Positions 50,120-59,947 of a DNA stretch of 64,000 nucleotides are shown one piece after another. The notes under the pieces were generated by a model. The model did no database searches. It had not been told where the DNA came from and was given only the letters and a program-made list of their open reading frames with translations. The translations under genes were made by a program, and so were the position numbers. This DNA comes from Elysia chlorotica (lineage: Eukaryota > Mollusca > Gastropoda > Plakobranchidae). Positions within the stretch are counted from its first letter, which is position 1; each line of letters begins with the position of its first letter. Location of the stretch: assembly GCA_003991915.1 (NCBI GenBank), contig RQTK01001073.1, positions 19,453 to 83,452 on the forward strand, read 5' to 3'.

Positions 50120-52020
50120 GTAGATTCTTGATCTTAGAGACAGTGCCTCATAACTTTTTATCAGACCGACATTTTAGAGTCAGATCTGGATCTCAATATT
50201 CAGATTCCTATAGACAAGAAAACGGCGTACCACAAGGAAGTATTCTGTCACCTATTCTTTTTAACTTAAAAATCAATAACATCATGAAATCTGTCTCAAG
50301 CAATGCTAATGCATCTCTATTTGTGGATGACTTTGCCTTGTACATAGAGGGCAAACATCTACAGCATCTAGAGAGAACCATGCAACTATGCGTAAATAAG
50401 GTCCACAACTGGGTTTCAAATAACGGCTTTAAATTTTCTATTCTAAAAACGACATGTGTTCATTTTCACCGTCAACGAATTTTTAAAGAACCTCTCATCA
50501 AATTAGATGGCCAACCCGTACCAGTAAAAACGGAGGCTAAATTTTTAGGAGTTTTATTTGATAACAAACTATCTTTTGAGCCACACATCATGGCACTAAA
50601 AAGAAAATGCCAAAAGGCCCTTAACATCCTCAGGGTAGTAGGTCACACCGACTGGGGTGCAGATAGAGAAACACTGCTTAAACTTTATCGCACCCTAGTT
50701 CGGTCAAAACTAGATTATGGCTCCATTGTCTACGGTTCTGCCAAGAAACACATCCTCAAAACACTAGACCCAATACACCATCAAGGTCTGCGCATAGCCT
50801 TAGGTGCCTTTCGCACATCACCTATACAAAGTCTCTATGCCGAATCAGGAGAACCATCTCTTGAACATCGCCGCCTAAAATTATCACTTAACTATGCTGC
50901 AAAACTAAATTCAATCCCAGAAAACCCTGGTTTTGAATCCCTAACAGATTCTTCACCAATTGAATTCTTCGAAACAAAGAAATCTGGGCCCTCACTTGGA
51001 GCTCGATTACAAAACCACCTGGAAAAAATTGAAACAAAATATGAAAACATAGACAATGTAAAAGTAAGAAAACCTCCCCCATGGGAGCAGTACAATGTAA
51101 AGTTTGATACCTCTCTCACCGAGTTTGAGAAAGGAAACACCAACGCACTTGTCTTACAAAAAGAATTTCTAAACCTTAAAGAACAATACAACGAGCACTA
51201 CGAGATCTATACTGATGGTTCTAAACAAGACCACAAAGTGGCAGCAGCCTTTTTTCTGCCGGACGACCCTGGAGATTCTGTCTCGGCACGCCTTAGAGAC
51301 TATTCATCTGTCTATAGTGCCGAGCTGGAAGCAATTTTAATGGCCATGAAAATGGTAAAAAGCAAACTGTCAAGAAGGAAACGACATTTTGCTGTTTTTG
51401 TAGATAGCCTATCTGCTTTGCAGGCTCTGGAGAATAGACATTTTAAGAACAAAAATGTAAGAAGAATTTTTAACATTATTCGAACCCTTTCACAAAGAGT
51501 ATCTATAACTTTCATATGGACCCCTGCCCATGTGGGCATTAAGGGGAATGAAACTGTTGACCAACATGCCAAGGATGCCCTTTCTAAACGTGAAACTAAG
51601 GAGCACCGTCTAGACTGGGCAGACATAAAACCCACTATCAATAACTATATCAATAACCTATGGCAAGAACATTGGAACACACAGGTAGATAACAAATTGC
51701 ACCGTTTTCTGCCGAACCTAAAGAAAAACCTTCCTAACAGAACAAATCCAAATAGGAAACACGAAACAGTTATGAGCAGATTACGCATCGGCCATACTTG
51801 GCTCACACATGTCTATTTATTAAAAAATGAGGATGCTCCTTTTTGCTATGCTTGTGACAGCCCTTACACTGTCCGGCATATTTTAATTGAATGCGCAGAT
51901 TTTGCTGATATCAGGAAAAAACACTATGTCGCAAATGACATGGGACAACTGTTCAGAGAAATAGATCCCAAGAAGATACTTTGTTATCTCAAGGAAATTG
52001 AAATATTAAACAAAATCTGA
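50120..52020 (+). pseudogene. I/Nimb-type LINE: RT C-terminal half plus RNase H, 5' truncated
   Basis: The open frame of about 630 codons enters the reverse transcriptase late: NFLSDRHFRVR, ENGVPQGSILSPILFNLKIN, FVDD in LFVDDFALYIEG, then thumb and connection. An RNase H domain follows with its catalytic residues visible: YTDGSK, SAELEAI, FVDSLSALQAL and HVGIKGNETVD. The end has a Cys/His motif (CYACDSPYTVRHILIEC). RT followed by RNase H is the layout of I-clade LINEs, which are common in snails as Nimb elements. The upstream palm and endonuclease are absent; no ATG near the truncation is a natural start (the frame opens at TTG 50128). No stop interrupts the remaining frame. Confidence 0.88.
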
Positions 52021-52208
52021 AGCAATGTACAGTCTGTTTTTAACCTGTTGTATATATATACTTATTTTACACACACTTTTTAAACTATATTTTTATCTTA
52101 TACGATGACTCACAGCTGGTTGAATAAGTAAGGAAGGATAAGAAATAGAGGGATGAGAAATAGAAGGAAAAACGCCTTGCTAGATTAGAGACCCTGAAAT
52201 CGCCTATT
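52021..52208 (+). other. Probable LINE 3' UTR
   Basis: AT-rich sequence after the TGA of the I/Nimb-type LINE, with a TATATATATA run and purine-rich GAAATAGAGGGATGAGAAATAG. The exact 3' end of the element is not visible. Confidence 0.4.
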
Positions 52209-52566
52209 AGTATTACGGTGGACTGGGTATACCAAATAATCAAACCACTTTTAACATAAATACATCAACTAAGACAGTCTGGAACAAAATTAGAAAAATA
52301 AAAGGTAAAGAAATTCGACCAAATACTCACCTAAAAAAAAATAACTTAATAATAACAGATCCTAAAGAAAGTGTAAACATCCTAGCAGAAACCTTTTCAA
52401 AGACCTCCTCTACAGAAAATTACTCGGCCAAATTTCAAAAAATTAAACAGTCCAAAGAAAAAAATAACATTAACTTCTCTTCTGACAACAATGAAACATA
52501 TAACCAGCCATTTACTATTCTTGAGCTAAGAGACTCCCTAAAACGGTCCAACCAGTCATCTGCAGG
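52209..52566 (+). pseudogene. I/Nimb-type LINE pre-RT fragment, out of order
   Basis: An open stretch after a TAG reads TSTKTVWNKIRKIKGKEIRP, then ESVNILAETFSKTSS, and QPFTILELRDSLKRSNQSSAG, where it is cut just before the expected PDG. This is the linker directly before the RT palm in LINE ORF2 of the same general type as the upstream fragment. It should lie 5' of that fragment but lies 3' of it. It ends where the LTR-like repeat begins. Confidence 0.75.
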
Positions 52567-53271
52567 TAATCGATAGTCTACATCAAAATGATAGAAATCA
52601 AAATGATAGAAATCAAAATGCCCAGCAATCAATCAGCCCAAAGTGACACAATCCTCTCCAAAGGATACACAAACTCGAACTTGAAGTATGAAGTAACTTC
52701 AATGGATAATAAAACTGTAGATTGTCCAAAACACAACTGCAGCTCCGACATACAGTGTGAAACTTAAGGAAAAAAAATATCCAAATACAGAAACTAGAAA
52801 TCACGTGGTGGCACCCACACACAACGGACACGTCCTCAGTGATGGTTCTAGTGGCACTGATTTAGAGTCCACAGAGACCTCACTTTAATAGTGAAGATTA
52901 GCGGCAAATGTCCGCGGATGTAAGAAAACACCGGGAGCGCTCCGTTTCCCGGACTTCCCAAGAGTTCCCTATAAACTCAGGGAATTGGGGAAACAGCGCT
53001 CCTACGGTCTCCCAGTACCGACCGACAACTAAGAAAAAGCTTCGTTTCCCTAGATTTCTCAAATCAAAAGGAAAAAGCGACAAGAATAACTCAACGATTG
53101 AAACAAAGTTTCCCCAATCAAACGAAACGCACGCGGAGGTCTAGCGGCTATTACGTTGATGCAGGAAGATAGAGAAATAGATGTAGTCTAGGGAGAGAGG
53201 GAGAGTAAGATAGAGAATGATAACAGCAGAAACGACATATTACAAAAGAATGGTGAGTCGCACCCCTTACA
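52567..53271. mobile_element. LTR-like repeat, copy 1
   Basis: About 705 bp nearly collinear with 57751-58486. Shared landmarks: AATGCCCAGCAATCAA, ACACACAACGGACACGTCCT, GAGCGCTCCGTTTCCCGG, GGTCTAGCGGCTATTACG, and the end GTCGCACCCCTTACA. The ends TGTAAGG...(- strand) and ...TTACA (+ strand) suit an LTR or a TG/CA-ended element. Its left end is cut at the LINE fragment; its right end interrupts an ORF at 53272. Confidence 0.75.
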
Positions 53272-53852
53272 TTTACTGTCTCATTGCACTCTATGCATTC
53301 TACTGCTAACTGAACGACGAGTCCCCTAGCTTCTTTTACAATTGTGTTCAACGTTCCATTTCTAAAACACTGCGGGCAAGGGAAGCAGGCCATAAGGCTA
53401 ACCACTTGAGATATATCTGCAAGCATTCTTCCATTGCTAATGTCTACATGACCTTCTTCCATATACATAATCAATTTCTTCTCAGATCTAGTCAGAGATT
53501 CAATAGTGGCCAGATCAGGAATTTCTTGCAATCTTGGCAAACTAACGTTCACCTCAGTTTCACTCCCTTCATCATCACCCGATTCATTGTGATGGTCACT
53601 TTCATTGACACTGTCATTGGGACTAGATCTGGCTGTAGATGTGGAGGACTGAGCATGTTCTCCTAAGTCTATGGGTCTAGATCTAGATCTATCTCTTCTT
53701 GGTGTGGATGTAGATCTAATTATTGGTTGTTGAGATCTACCACTAATTTCTTGACCTAATTCTAGATCTAGATCTATAACTCTATCCTGATCTTCTGACC
53801 CATATATCGGTAACTCTAGATCTAGATCTACATTTCGATCCAACTCATGCAT
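53272..53852 (-). pseudogene. Possible Mutator-like transposase N-terminal exon, 3' interrupted
   Basis: An open frame of about 193 codons before the repeat junction. Residues 1-60 contain DLDLELPIYG, DLDLELG and RRDRSRSRPIDLG; these come from the palindromic CTAGATCTAGAT repeat read in different frames. An acidic Ser/Asn/Glu segment follows. The C-terminal part, ISNGRMLADISQVVSLMACF then PCPQCFRNGTLN, ARGLVVQLAVECIECNETVN, has a CPxC...CxxC pair spaced like the N-terminal zinc region of the Mutator-like transposase domain family (PF20700). That assignment is from motif memory only. The frame is cut by the LTR-like repeat at 53271; nothing downstream continues it. Confidence 0.45.
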
Positions 53853-53958
53853 AGATTCAGTAAGTTTCTCACCCTTTCTTTTTTTTTTTTTTGACTCTCT
53901 CGCTTTAGCGAGATGTTAACCTCTGTTGGTCAACTTTTTGCGTGGCATTATAAAACAA

Positions 53959-54084
53959 TTACCAAATAATTTCTAATCTAGCAGATGTTGCAGAGGCGAA
54001 TGATGGTTGGACTGCTGACGGACGCGCTGCCATTTCCATCTTTGTCAGTACTGCCTCGTAACCAAACTGGGCTGCCTCCGACAT
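53959..54084 (-). pseudogene. LTR retrotransposon gag start, truncated
   Basis: A 41-residue frame beginning MSEAAQFGYEAVLTKMEMAA and ending at TAA, placed 63 bp downstream of a tRNA-Leu-type primer site. Position and Ala/Glu-rich start suit the gag N-terminus of a Ty3/gypsy element. The rest is absent. Confidence 0.45.
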
Positions 54085-54147
54085 CGCATCAATGTCTTCT
54101 CCTGAGTGGTCTTTAAAAAAATACTAATCCTAACCTAACTGCTACGG

Positions 54148-54165
54148 ATCCCACTTCTGACACCA
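54148..54165 (-). promoter_or_regulatory. Retrotransposon primer-binding site (tRNA-Leu type)
   Basis: The - strand reads TGGTGTCAGAAGTGGGAT, complementary to a tRNA 3' end ATCCCACTTCTGACACCA including its CCA. This is the leucine-tRNA type primer site used by Steamer-like Ty3/gypsy elements of bivalves (from memory). An LTR 3' edge ending ...CAACA should lie just to its right at 54171. Confidence 0.7.
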
Positions 54166-54170
54166 AAAAT

Positions 54171-54690
54171 TGTTGCCCAGGACTGGGGTTGCAACACTGG
54201 TCCAGCTAGGATCTACAGGGAGAGTTTCCAGAGGACCAGACAACATTAACCCAAAAAAAAAAAAAGAAAAGAAAACAAGCGGATAGGGTTTATAATGACT
54301 AACGCTATACTTTATTTTAAAAAAAAGTAAACAAAAGAAAAAAAATGAAACAAAAACTAACTACAAAAAAAAAAAAAAAAACGGATAATAAAACCCACCT
54401 AATATAAAACCACTAAGGTAAAACGACTTCACTAAAAACCACCCAGGAGAGCCACCGGAGTCAGAGTGACCCATCACTTGTACTCATTTTCCTCATTATA
54501 ACCCTCCTCATGGAAACACAGGACATAAACCACCCCAATACAAAATCAACCCTAACACTATTTCTATACATTTTTAAAAGTACATTTGGATAACTTATAC
54601 TAATATATGAATAAAAAAAAAAAGGAATAATGACTACACTATGTAAAATACGTCTTATAACAGTGCTTGCTGGATTGCGTAGGAATATAG
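54171..54690. other. Putative LTR remnant and AT-rich sequence
   Basis: Starts TGTTGCCCAGG on the + strand, next to the primer site, so it is likely what remains of the 5' LTR. It contains the reverse complement of an AATAAA signal near 54310 and several A-runs. The far edge of the LTR is not identifiable. Confidence 0.4.
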
Positions 54691-55370
54691 TTATAAACAA
54701 AGCCCGAAAGATTCGATATACAAAAATATGTACCTCACTACCGATTCCACAACCCCACATCTATAAAAGGAGCTAAACTCAATGTGGTTTCCCTCAAACG
54801 CAGGAAGCTCAAGCTTCGGCAATCTAGCACTCCCTAGAAAGTCCGAACGATGCCTGTTTCCCACAGCTAAATTTTTGCTATCTGATTCAACAGCTTCTTT
54901 TGCTTTCACCAGTCTATCATGCACATAGATTTATATAGTTATATGTCTATGATCATGCATTGATCTTACACTCTAATTGTTTTTGTCTGTACGTGTTAGC
55001 CTCTCCGATTGTGTCTTCAAGAGAAATCTCTTCTGTTTCTGCGTCTATCTGGTCCTGAATGTCATCTAAGTGTTTCAAACGAAAGTTGAACTCTTCTAAT
55101 GCAAGCCCAAGTTCTGTTATTGTGTAATTGGTAATTGGGTCGCCGGAAGTTAGTCGCTGCTGCAAGCTCAGCTGCGACTCGGACGTTTGCAAGTGATTGT
55201 TGTGAGAATGCACTGGAGTGGTTCTCAAACGATTTGAAGAGACGCGAAGTTTCCTCATCAAATGTATTTTTCACTACAAGTGAGGCATACTCTGATTGCA
55301 GATATTGAATCTGCGATGCAAAAATGTTTAACACTTGCCTCTTGAAACAGTAATTATTTGTATAGAGCAC
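54691..55370 (-). pseudogene. BEL/Pao-type gag fragment, frameshifted
   Basis: Reading 55370 downward: one frame gives NIFASQIQYLQSEYASLVVK and FDEETSRLFKSFENHSSAFS; near 55140 the sense frame changes and gives ITELGLALEEFNFRLKHLDD, IQDQIDAETEEISLEDTIGE, then near 54830 another frame gives LPKLELPAFEGNHIEFSSFY. LPKLELP.F.G...E...F is the conserved entry to the BEL/Pao gag capsid. The frame changes and the missing pol make it a dead remnant, distinct from the intact element upstream. Confidence 0.6.
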
Positions 55371-56020
55371 GTACTATCAAATATTACTGCAAAGTACAAG
55401 TCCTTCTGGAATCACAGAGACTAAGCCACTTATAGTCTCGCCTTCATACACAGTACATTATGACAGACGTCTTACTGTTAAAATGATACTGCGGAGTCCA
55501 CATTTAGAATGTCCTCAGTAGATCTTAATTAATCTTCCCAAAGGGAGAGCAAGTTGTATGTTCTTCCGAAGTTCCCGGGTTTCGAAAACCAAAAAAATGT
55601 AGAGAACAAAAAAGTAAAAACAAAATTCGGCCAAAAAAACAAGTCATGTTTTAATAAGATCAAAATTTATTGAATCTACTAAACAAGATAATATTAATAC
55701 AAACAATAATGAATAAGAAGAAAAAATTATATAAAATCTAATAGTAGTTGAACAAGGACTGAAAACATGATAACTAAACGAGAGACAAACTTAGACACCA
55801 TTTTGTCATTAACGTTTAGCGTATTCAAAAAAAAAGTTTTACAGACTTCAATACTGTTCCCTTCTTACTCAAACATCCATTTCATCGAACGAGTTTTACG
55901 AGGATCTGTTTGATTTTTCACTCTCTTCTTTTCAGTAATGATATCATGTTTTTCTGCTGTGAAATCACGCCGTCTCTGGAGGCAACCTAGCTGCCAAAAG
56001 TTATAAAACAGTATCTCTCT
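55371..56020. other. Unassigned AT-rich sequence
   Basis: About 650 bp with no protein homology I recognise. On the - strand near 55865-55975 there is a basic stretch (RRRDFTAEKHDIITEKKRVK) of unknown origin. Confidence 0.35.
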
Positions 56021-56021
56021 T

Positions 56022-56159
56022 TGAAAGGAATGTCCTCTTCAGAGCCAGACGTGTATCAATTGTCATTGCACGCGAAAACTTCATTACTCGAGAAATGTAC
56101 CTCGCGAGTAAGCATTGTGAAGGGTAATTGCTACGAGGGGTGTTCACTATGTTCTTAAC
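56022..56159. repeat. 138-bp repeat ending in a mariner terminus, copy 1
   Basis: This segment, GGAATGTCCTCTTCAGAGCC to GTTCACTATGTTCTTA, recurs at 56592-56728 with two or three changes. It includes TA followed by CGAGGGGTGTTCACTATG (from 56134), which resembles a mariner terminal repeat. In copy 1 the mariner sequence stops after about 25 bp. Confidence 0.8.
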
Positions 56160-56429
56160 AATATTACAGGCCCACTGGTTAGGATCCCGAGACCTTCGGT
56201 TATAAGCAGGTGTGGTACTGTCCAGATCACATTCACTTAATACATCTGTCGATGTGTCTTGGGGGGTCTCTGTATCTGGGGTATCCTGTGGTGGGTAGGA
56301 ACTTGATAAGCCTGGAGTATACAAGCCTCAGAAATGTCAGTGACTGGTGGATCAGGAGCAGGGCTCACTTCTGATCCAAGCACACGTCAGGCTGTGGCAC
56401 TGTGTAACTTATGAACTTCTTTGATTCGG

Positions 56430-56580
56430 ATGGAAAGTAATCTTAATCATCGCCACCCTCACTGTTGGAACTCTTACCATAGCGTTCTGGAGATGATGGG
56501 TCGTTTACAATTTCTCCAAACATTTCTCTCGCTCTTTGCTTACTTAGACGCTCGCTTGCCTTACACCCCTTGCTTTTCAG
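56430..56580 (-). pseudogene. Unrecognised open stretch
   Basis: The - strand reads LKSKGCKASERLSKQRAREM then FGEIVNDPSSPERYGKSSNS and EGGDD before a stop. The mixed basic/acidic composition looks like real protein, possibly the N-terminus of a transposase, but I do not recognise the family. Confidence 0.3.
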
Positions 56581-56591
56581 ATTAAAAACAC

Positions 56592-56728
56592 TGAGAGGAA
56601 TGTCCTCTTCAGAGCCAGACGTGTATCAATTGCCATTGCACGCGAAAACTTCATTACTCGAGAAATGTACCTCGCGAGTAAGCATTGTGAAGGGTAATTG
56701 CTACGAGGGGTGTTCACTATGTTCTTAG
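56592..56728. repeat. 138-bp repeat ending in a mariner terminus, copy 2
   Basis: Second copy of the 56022 repeat. Here the mariner element continues past the terminus into its 3' UTR and transposase, so the duplicated unit includes both the insertion site and the element edge. Confidence 0.8.
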
Positions 56729-57277
56729 CATGACAATGAAGGAATAAACCCAGAGACTTAAAATTTGGCACACTTACATTTATTTCTCTACATAGTCACC
56801 CTGCATAGTTACACATTTCTGCCACCTGTCCTTGACCTTCAAAAGTCCCTGAGAGTAAAACGTGTCATTTTGCGCTTGAAACCACTCTTCCACAGCAGAA
56901 ATCGCATCTTCAATGTCTTCAAAACGGCGCCCTTTTATGAATTTCTTAAGGTTTGGGAACAGACAGAAGTCTGATGGAGTTAAATCCGGTGAATATGGTG
57001 AATTGGGAAGAATTTCATAGCCACACTGATCAGCTGTCTCAACGGCTTGTCGTGCTCGATGAGCAGGAGCGTTATCATGCAAAAGCAGGACTCCGTTTCG
57101 AAGCTTTCCCCGTCTTCTTCTTACTAATTCAGACCTCAGTCTTTTTAGCAACCCTGAATAATACTCTCCAGTGATTGTTTTCCCCTTTTCCATGTAGTCA
57201 GTCATTATGATGCCCTCACAGTCCCAGAAACAAGACAGCATGACCTTGCCACTTGATTGTGTGACCTTTGCTTTCGT
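56704..57277 (-). mobile_element. Mariner element, 3' half
   Basis: Bounded on the left by the terminal-repeat-like CGAGGGGTGTTCACTATG preceded by TA (56702-56703). It contains the C-terminal half of a mariner transposase and ends on the right at an A-run (57278-57289) with no second terminus visible. Confidence 0.75.
56780..57277 (-). pseudogene. Mariner transposase, C-terminal half (D34D)
   Basis: The frame runs from about 57277 to a stop at 56780. It has the second catalytic Asp in LLHDNAPAH, then exactly 34 residues to the third Asp in YSPDLTPSDFCLF, the D34D signature of mariner transposases. Upstream lies the conserved VMLSCFWDCEGIIMTDYMEKG block. The N-terminal helix-turn-helix and first catalytic Asp are missing, so the copy cannot code for an active enzyme. 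Confidence 0.9.
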
Positions 57278-57750
57278 AAAAAAAAAAAACTCCGATGTGT
57301 TAATGAAGTACTACCCTCCCACTCCAGGGATAAATGGTTACTACTTCTCTTACTCTCTACTTCTACGTTGATTGCAGGTCAAAGACTAGATAGTTATAAG
57401 GTATGGTAGCGCTCCTAAATGACCGTGCAATCCTAGAGAGTTTACTCTCTGAGCTCGTTTGAGTATGTACAGTGAGGTTCAATGCCCACTGCTCCCTATC
57501 TATACAGAACGGTATATATAAAAGCAAAAGGACAACAACTGACGACGATAGAAATCAGTCAGAAGGAGAGTTAAAAATGCCAACAATCAACTCCTTTATT
57601 GTACTAAAAACAAAAGATCAATAATCAAAATGAGTGCATCAACAAGTTAAACAATTACTATGGTCAATACCCTAGGATAGAGAAGGTATAGATAGATAGT
57701 AATGTTTAGGATAGTTATCGGATAATTAGTATCAAAATGGATAAGGATAG
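57278..57750. other. Left extension of LTR-like repeat copy 2
   Basis: Sequence not present in copy 1. It includes a TATA-box-like TATATATAAAAG at 57513-57524 on the + strand and CCTTTATTG near 57592 (AATAAAGG on the - strand). It may be the remainder of the same LTR-like element, but the outer edge is not clear. Confidence 0.4.
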
Positions 57751-58486
57751 TAATCGATAGTCTTCATCAAAATGATAGAAATAGTCGAAATCAAAATGAT
57801 AGGGATAGTAATGGATAGTCTACATCAAAATGATAGAAATCAAAATGCCCAGCAATCAAGCAGCCCAAAGTGACACAATCTCTCAAAGGATAAACAAACT
57901 GAAGTACGAAGTAACTTCGATGGATAAAACTTTAGATAGTTAAAAACACAACTGCAGCTCCGACATACAGTCTGAAACTTAAGAAAAAAACATATATATC
58001 CAAATAGCAGAAGCTAGAAATCAACGTTGTGGCACCCACACACAACGGACACGTCCTCAGTGATGGTTCTAGTGGCACTGATTTAGCGTCCACAGAGACT
58101 TCACTTTAATAGTGAAAATTAGCGGCAATGTCCGCGGATGAAAAAAAAACACCGGGAGCGCTCCGTTTCCCGGGCCTACCAAGAGTTCCCTAGAAACTCA
58201 GGGAACTGGGGAAACAGCGCTCATACGGTCTCCCAGTACCGACCAACAACTAACAGAATTCTCCGTTTCCCTAGATTTCCCAAATCAAAAGGAAAAGCGA
58301 CAAGAGAAACTTAACGATAGAAACAAAGTTTCCCCAATCAAACGAAACGCTCGCCGAGGTCTAGCGGCTATTACGTCGATGCAGGAAGATAGAGAAATAC
58401 ATGTAGGCTAGAGAGAGAGGGGGAGATAGAGAATAATTACAGAATAAACTACATAATCAAAAGGATGGTGACTCGCACCCCTTACA
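57751..58486. mobile_element. LTR-like repeat, copy 2
   Basis: Collinear with 52567-53271 at high similarity, ending in the same CGCACCCCTTACA. Its left part contains a short internal reiteration of GATAGTAATCGATAGTCTACATCAAAATGATAGAAATC-type words that is longer than in copy 1. Confidence 0.75.
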
Positions 58487-58645
58487 TTAAGAAATAAAGG
58501 TAAGCTGGTTAGAAAAAATACTTCTTCGGATGAACAATCCTTATCAAGGGTAGCTTTTTTGTCCACAACTGCCATGCCTCTTTCATCCCTTAAATGCGGA
58601 TAAAAAGATACAGACGCAGATGCATTGACTCTGCCTTACAGCATA

Positions 58646-58816
58646 ATATGTGCGTAAAGAATAATCCGCGTGATAGTTCAGGGAATTCCCTGCTGTGCCA
58701 CTGTACGATCCAACATGGAGTTTTTGCTATCATGCTCACCATCTACAGAAAACCTACTGTAGTGAGCAAGTACAAAATCAGTTAATGTAACTAGTAGTGC
58801 ACTGCACTAACTGTCT
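58646..58816. repeat. ~171-bp dispersed repeat, copy 1
   Basis: Begins ATATGTGCGTAAAGAATAAT and contains TCACCATCTACAGAAAACCT and GTAGTGAGCAAGTAC; matches 59765-59947 at roughly 85-90 percent by eye. Confidence 0.8.
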
Positions 58817-59414
58817 TTTGACAACCTTTCTGTGCTATTTGTAGTGCAGACTCCGACTTTTTCAATCTATCTAAAATTTCTAATTCTACACATGTAGAGT
58901 TTTATTCCTCTGAGGCCATTGCGCGGCTCCTCTTGCGTTTCTCTTTAGTCATGTTTGGCTATAGTATCTTTGAAAATCACAACAAATTACAATAATTAAA
59001 GAAGGATTTACTAATTCTCTCTGTTTTGATAACTGAGTTACTTCTTATTTACATTGGAATTTTATTTTGTTATAACCACAACATATTAACTAATTAAATA
59101 CACTACTCCATTTTGGAATGGCGAAAAAACCACAATGGAATTTTTGTTTTAGCAGTTTCGCTGTTTTTTTAAAGCTATTGCGTCTTCTCTGCGTCCTCTC
59201 TGCGACATAATCACGACCTGCCGCCATGACGTTTGAGGCAGAAGTTCTAAAGTGTATGCCAACACGCGATTACTTCGTGACAATCATTGCTAGCAGTTGA
59301 TTTTATGATGTATATGGCTTGTCATTAAGGCGAAAATTACAAAGTATAGACTTGAATCTATGGGGCAATTGTCCAGCGGAAGATTGGATCATTTCTCTAG
59401 TAGATCTCAGGCTT

Positions 59415-59740
59415 GTACACTAGAGCAATGTTGGGATCAGCAAGAAAATGATGCAGTCCCTGCTTTGTCATAGCCATCCATTACCGAAATATTGAGCAGG
59501 CCGATAGTTGGGCATTGGTTTGTTCTTCCATGTGAATGACTTGCCTGGCATACCTGTTTGTTTCATGTTTGATGTATTTTGTAAAGCCGCCAGTTACAAA
59601 AAGAAAATTCAAATCTATGGGCCTTGGATCATCCCCCATTTAAACCCGTAGCCCGTTTTTGTCCTGTGATTGTGAAGGGTAAAACGAAGGGAACGCCGGT
59701 TAGATCACGAACTTCTCCTACAATAATCTGCGCAGTTGTA
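59415..59740 (-). pseudogene. piggyBac-type transposase fragment
   Basis: The - strand gives VPFVLPFTITGQ, then after a frame change GDDPRPIDLNFLFVTGGFTK and KHETNRYARQVIHMEE, a stop, and WMAMTKQGLHHFL. This matches the start of the DDE_Tnp_1_7 (piggyBac) domain, whose consensus has P.DFF...F...E....I..ETNRYA...W..VT..EL..FLG. The catalytic aspartates are not present. Confidence 0.65.
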
Positions 59741-59764
59741 GGACTCGGGGTCGATGTCGCTGTC

Positions 59765-59947
59765 ATATGTGCGTAAAGGATAATCCTTGTGGTGGTTCAG
59801 GAAATCGCCTGCTGTTCCACTGTACGATCCAATATGGAGCTTTTACTTTTACTTATCACCATCTACAGAAAACCTACTGTAGTGAGCAAGTACTAGATCA
59901 GCTAATGTAACTAGTACTAGTAGTAGTGCGCTGCACTAAAACTGTCT
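59765..59947. repeat. ~183-bp dispersed repeat, copy 2
   Basis: Second copy of the repeat at 58646, with a few insertions such as extra CTAGTA words. The two copies flank the piggyBac-type fragment side at 59415-59740. Confidence 0.8.
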
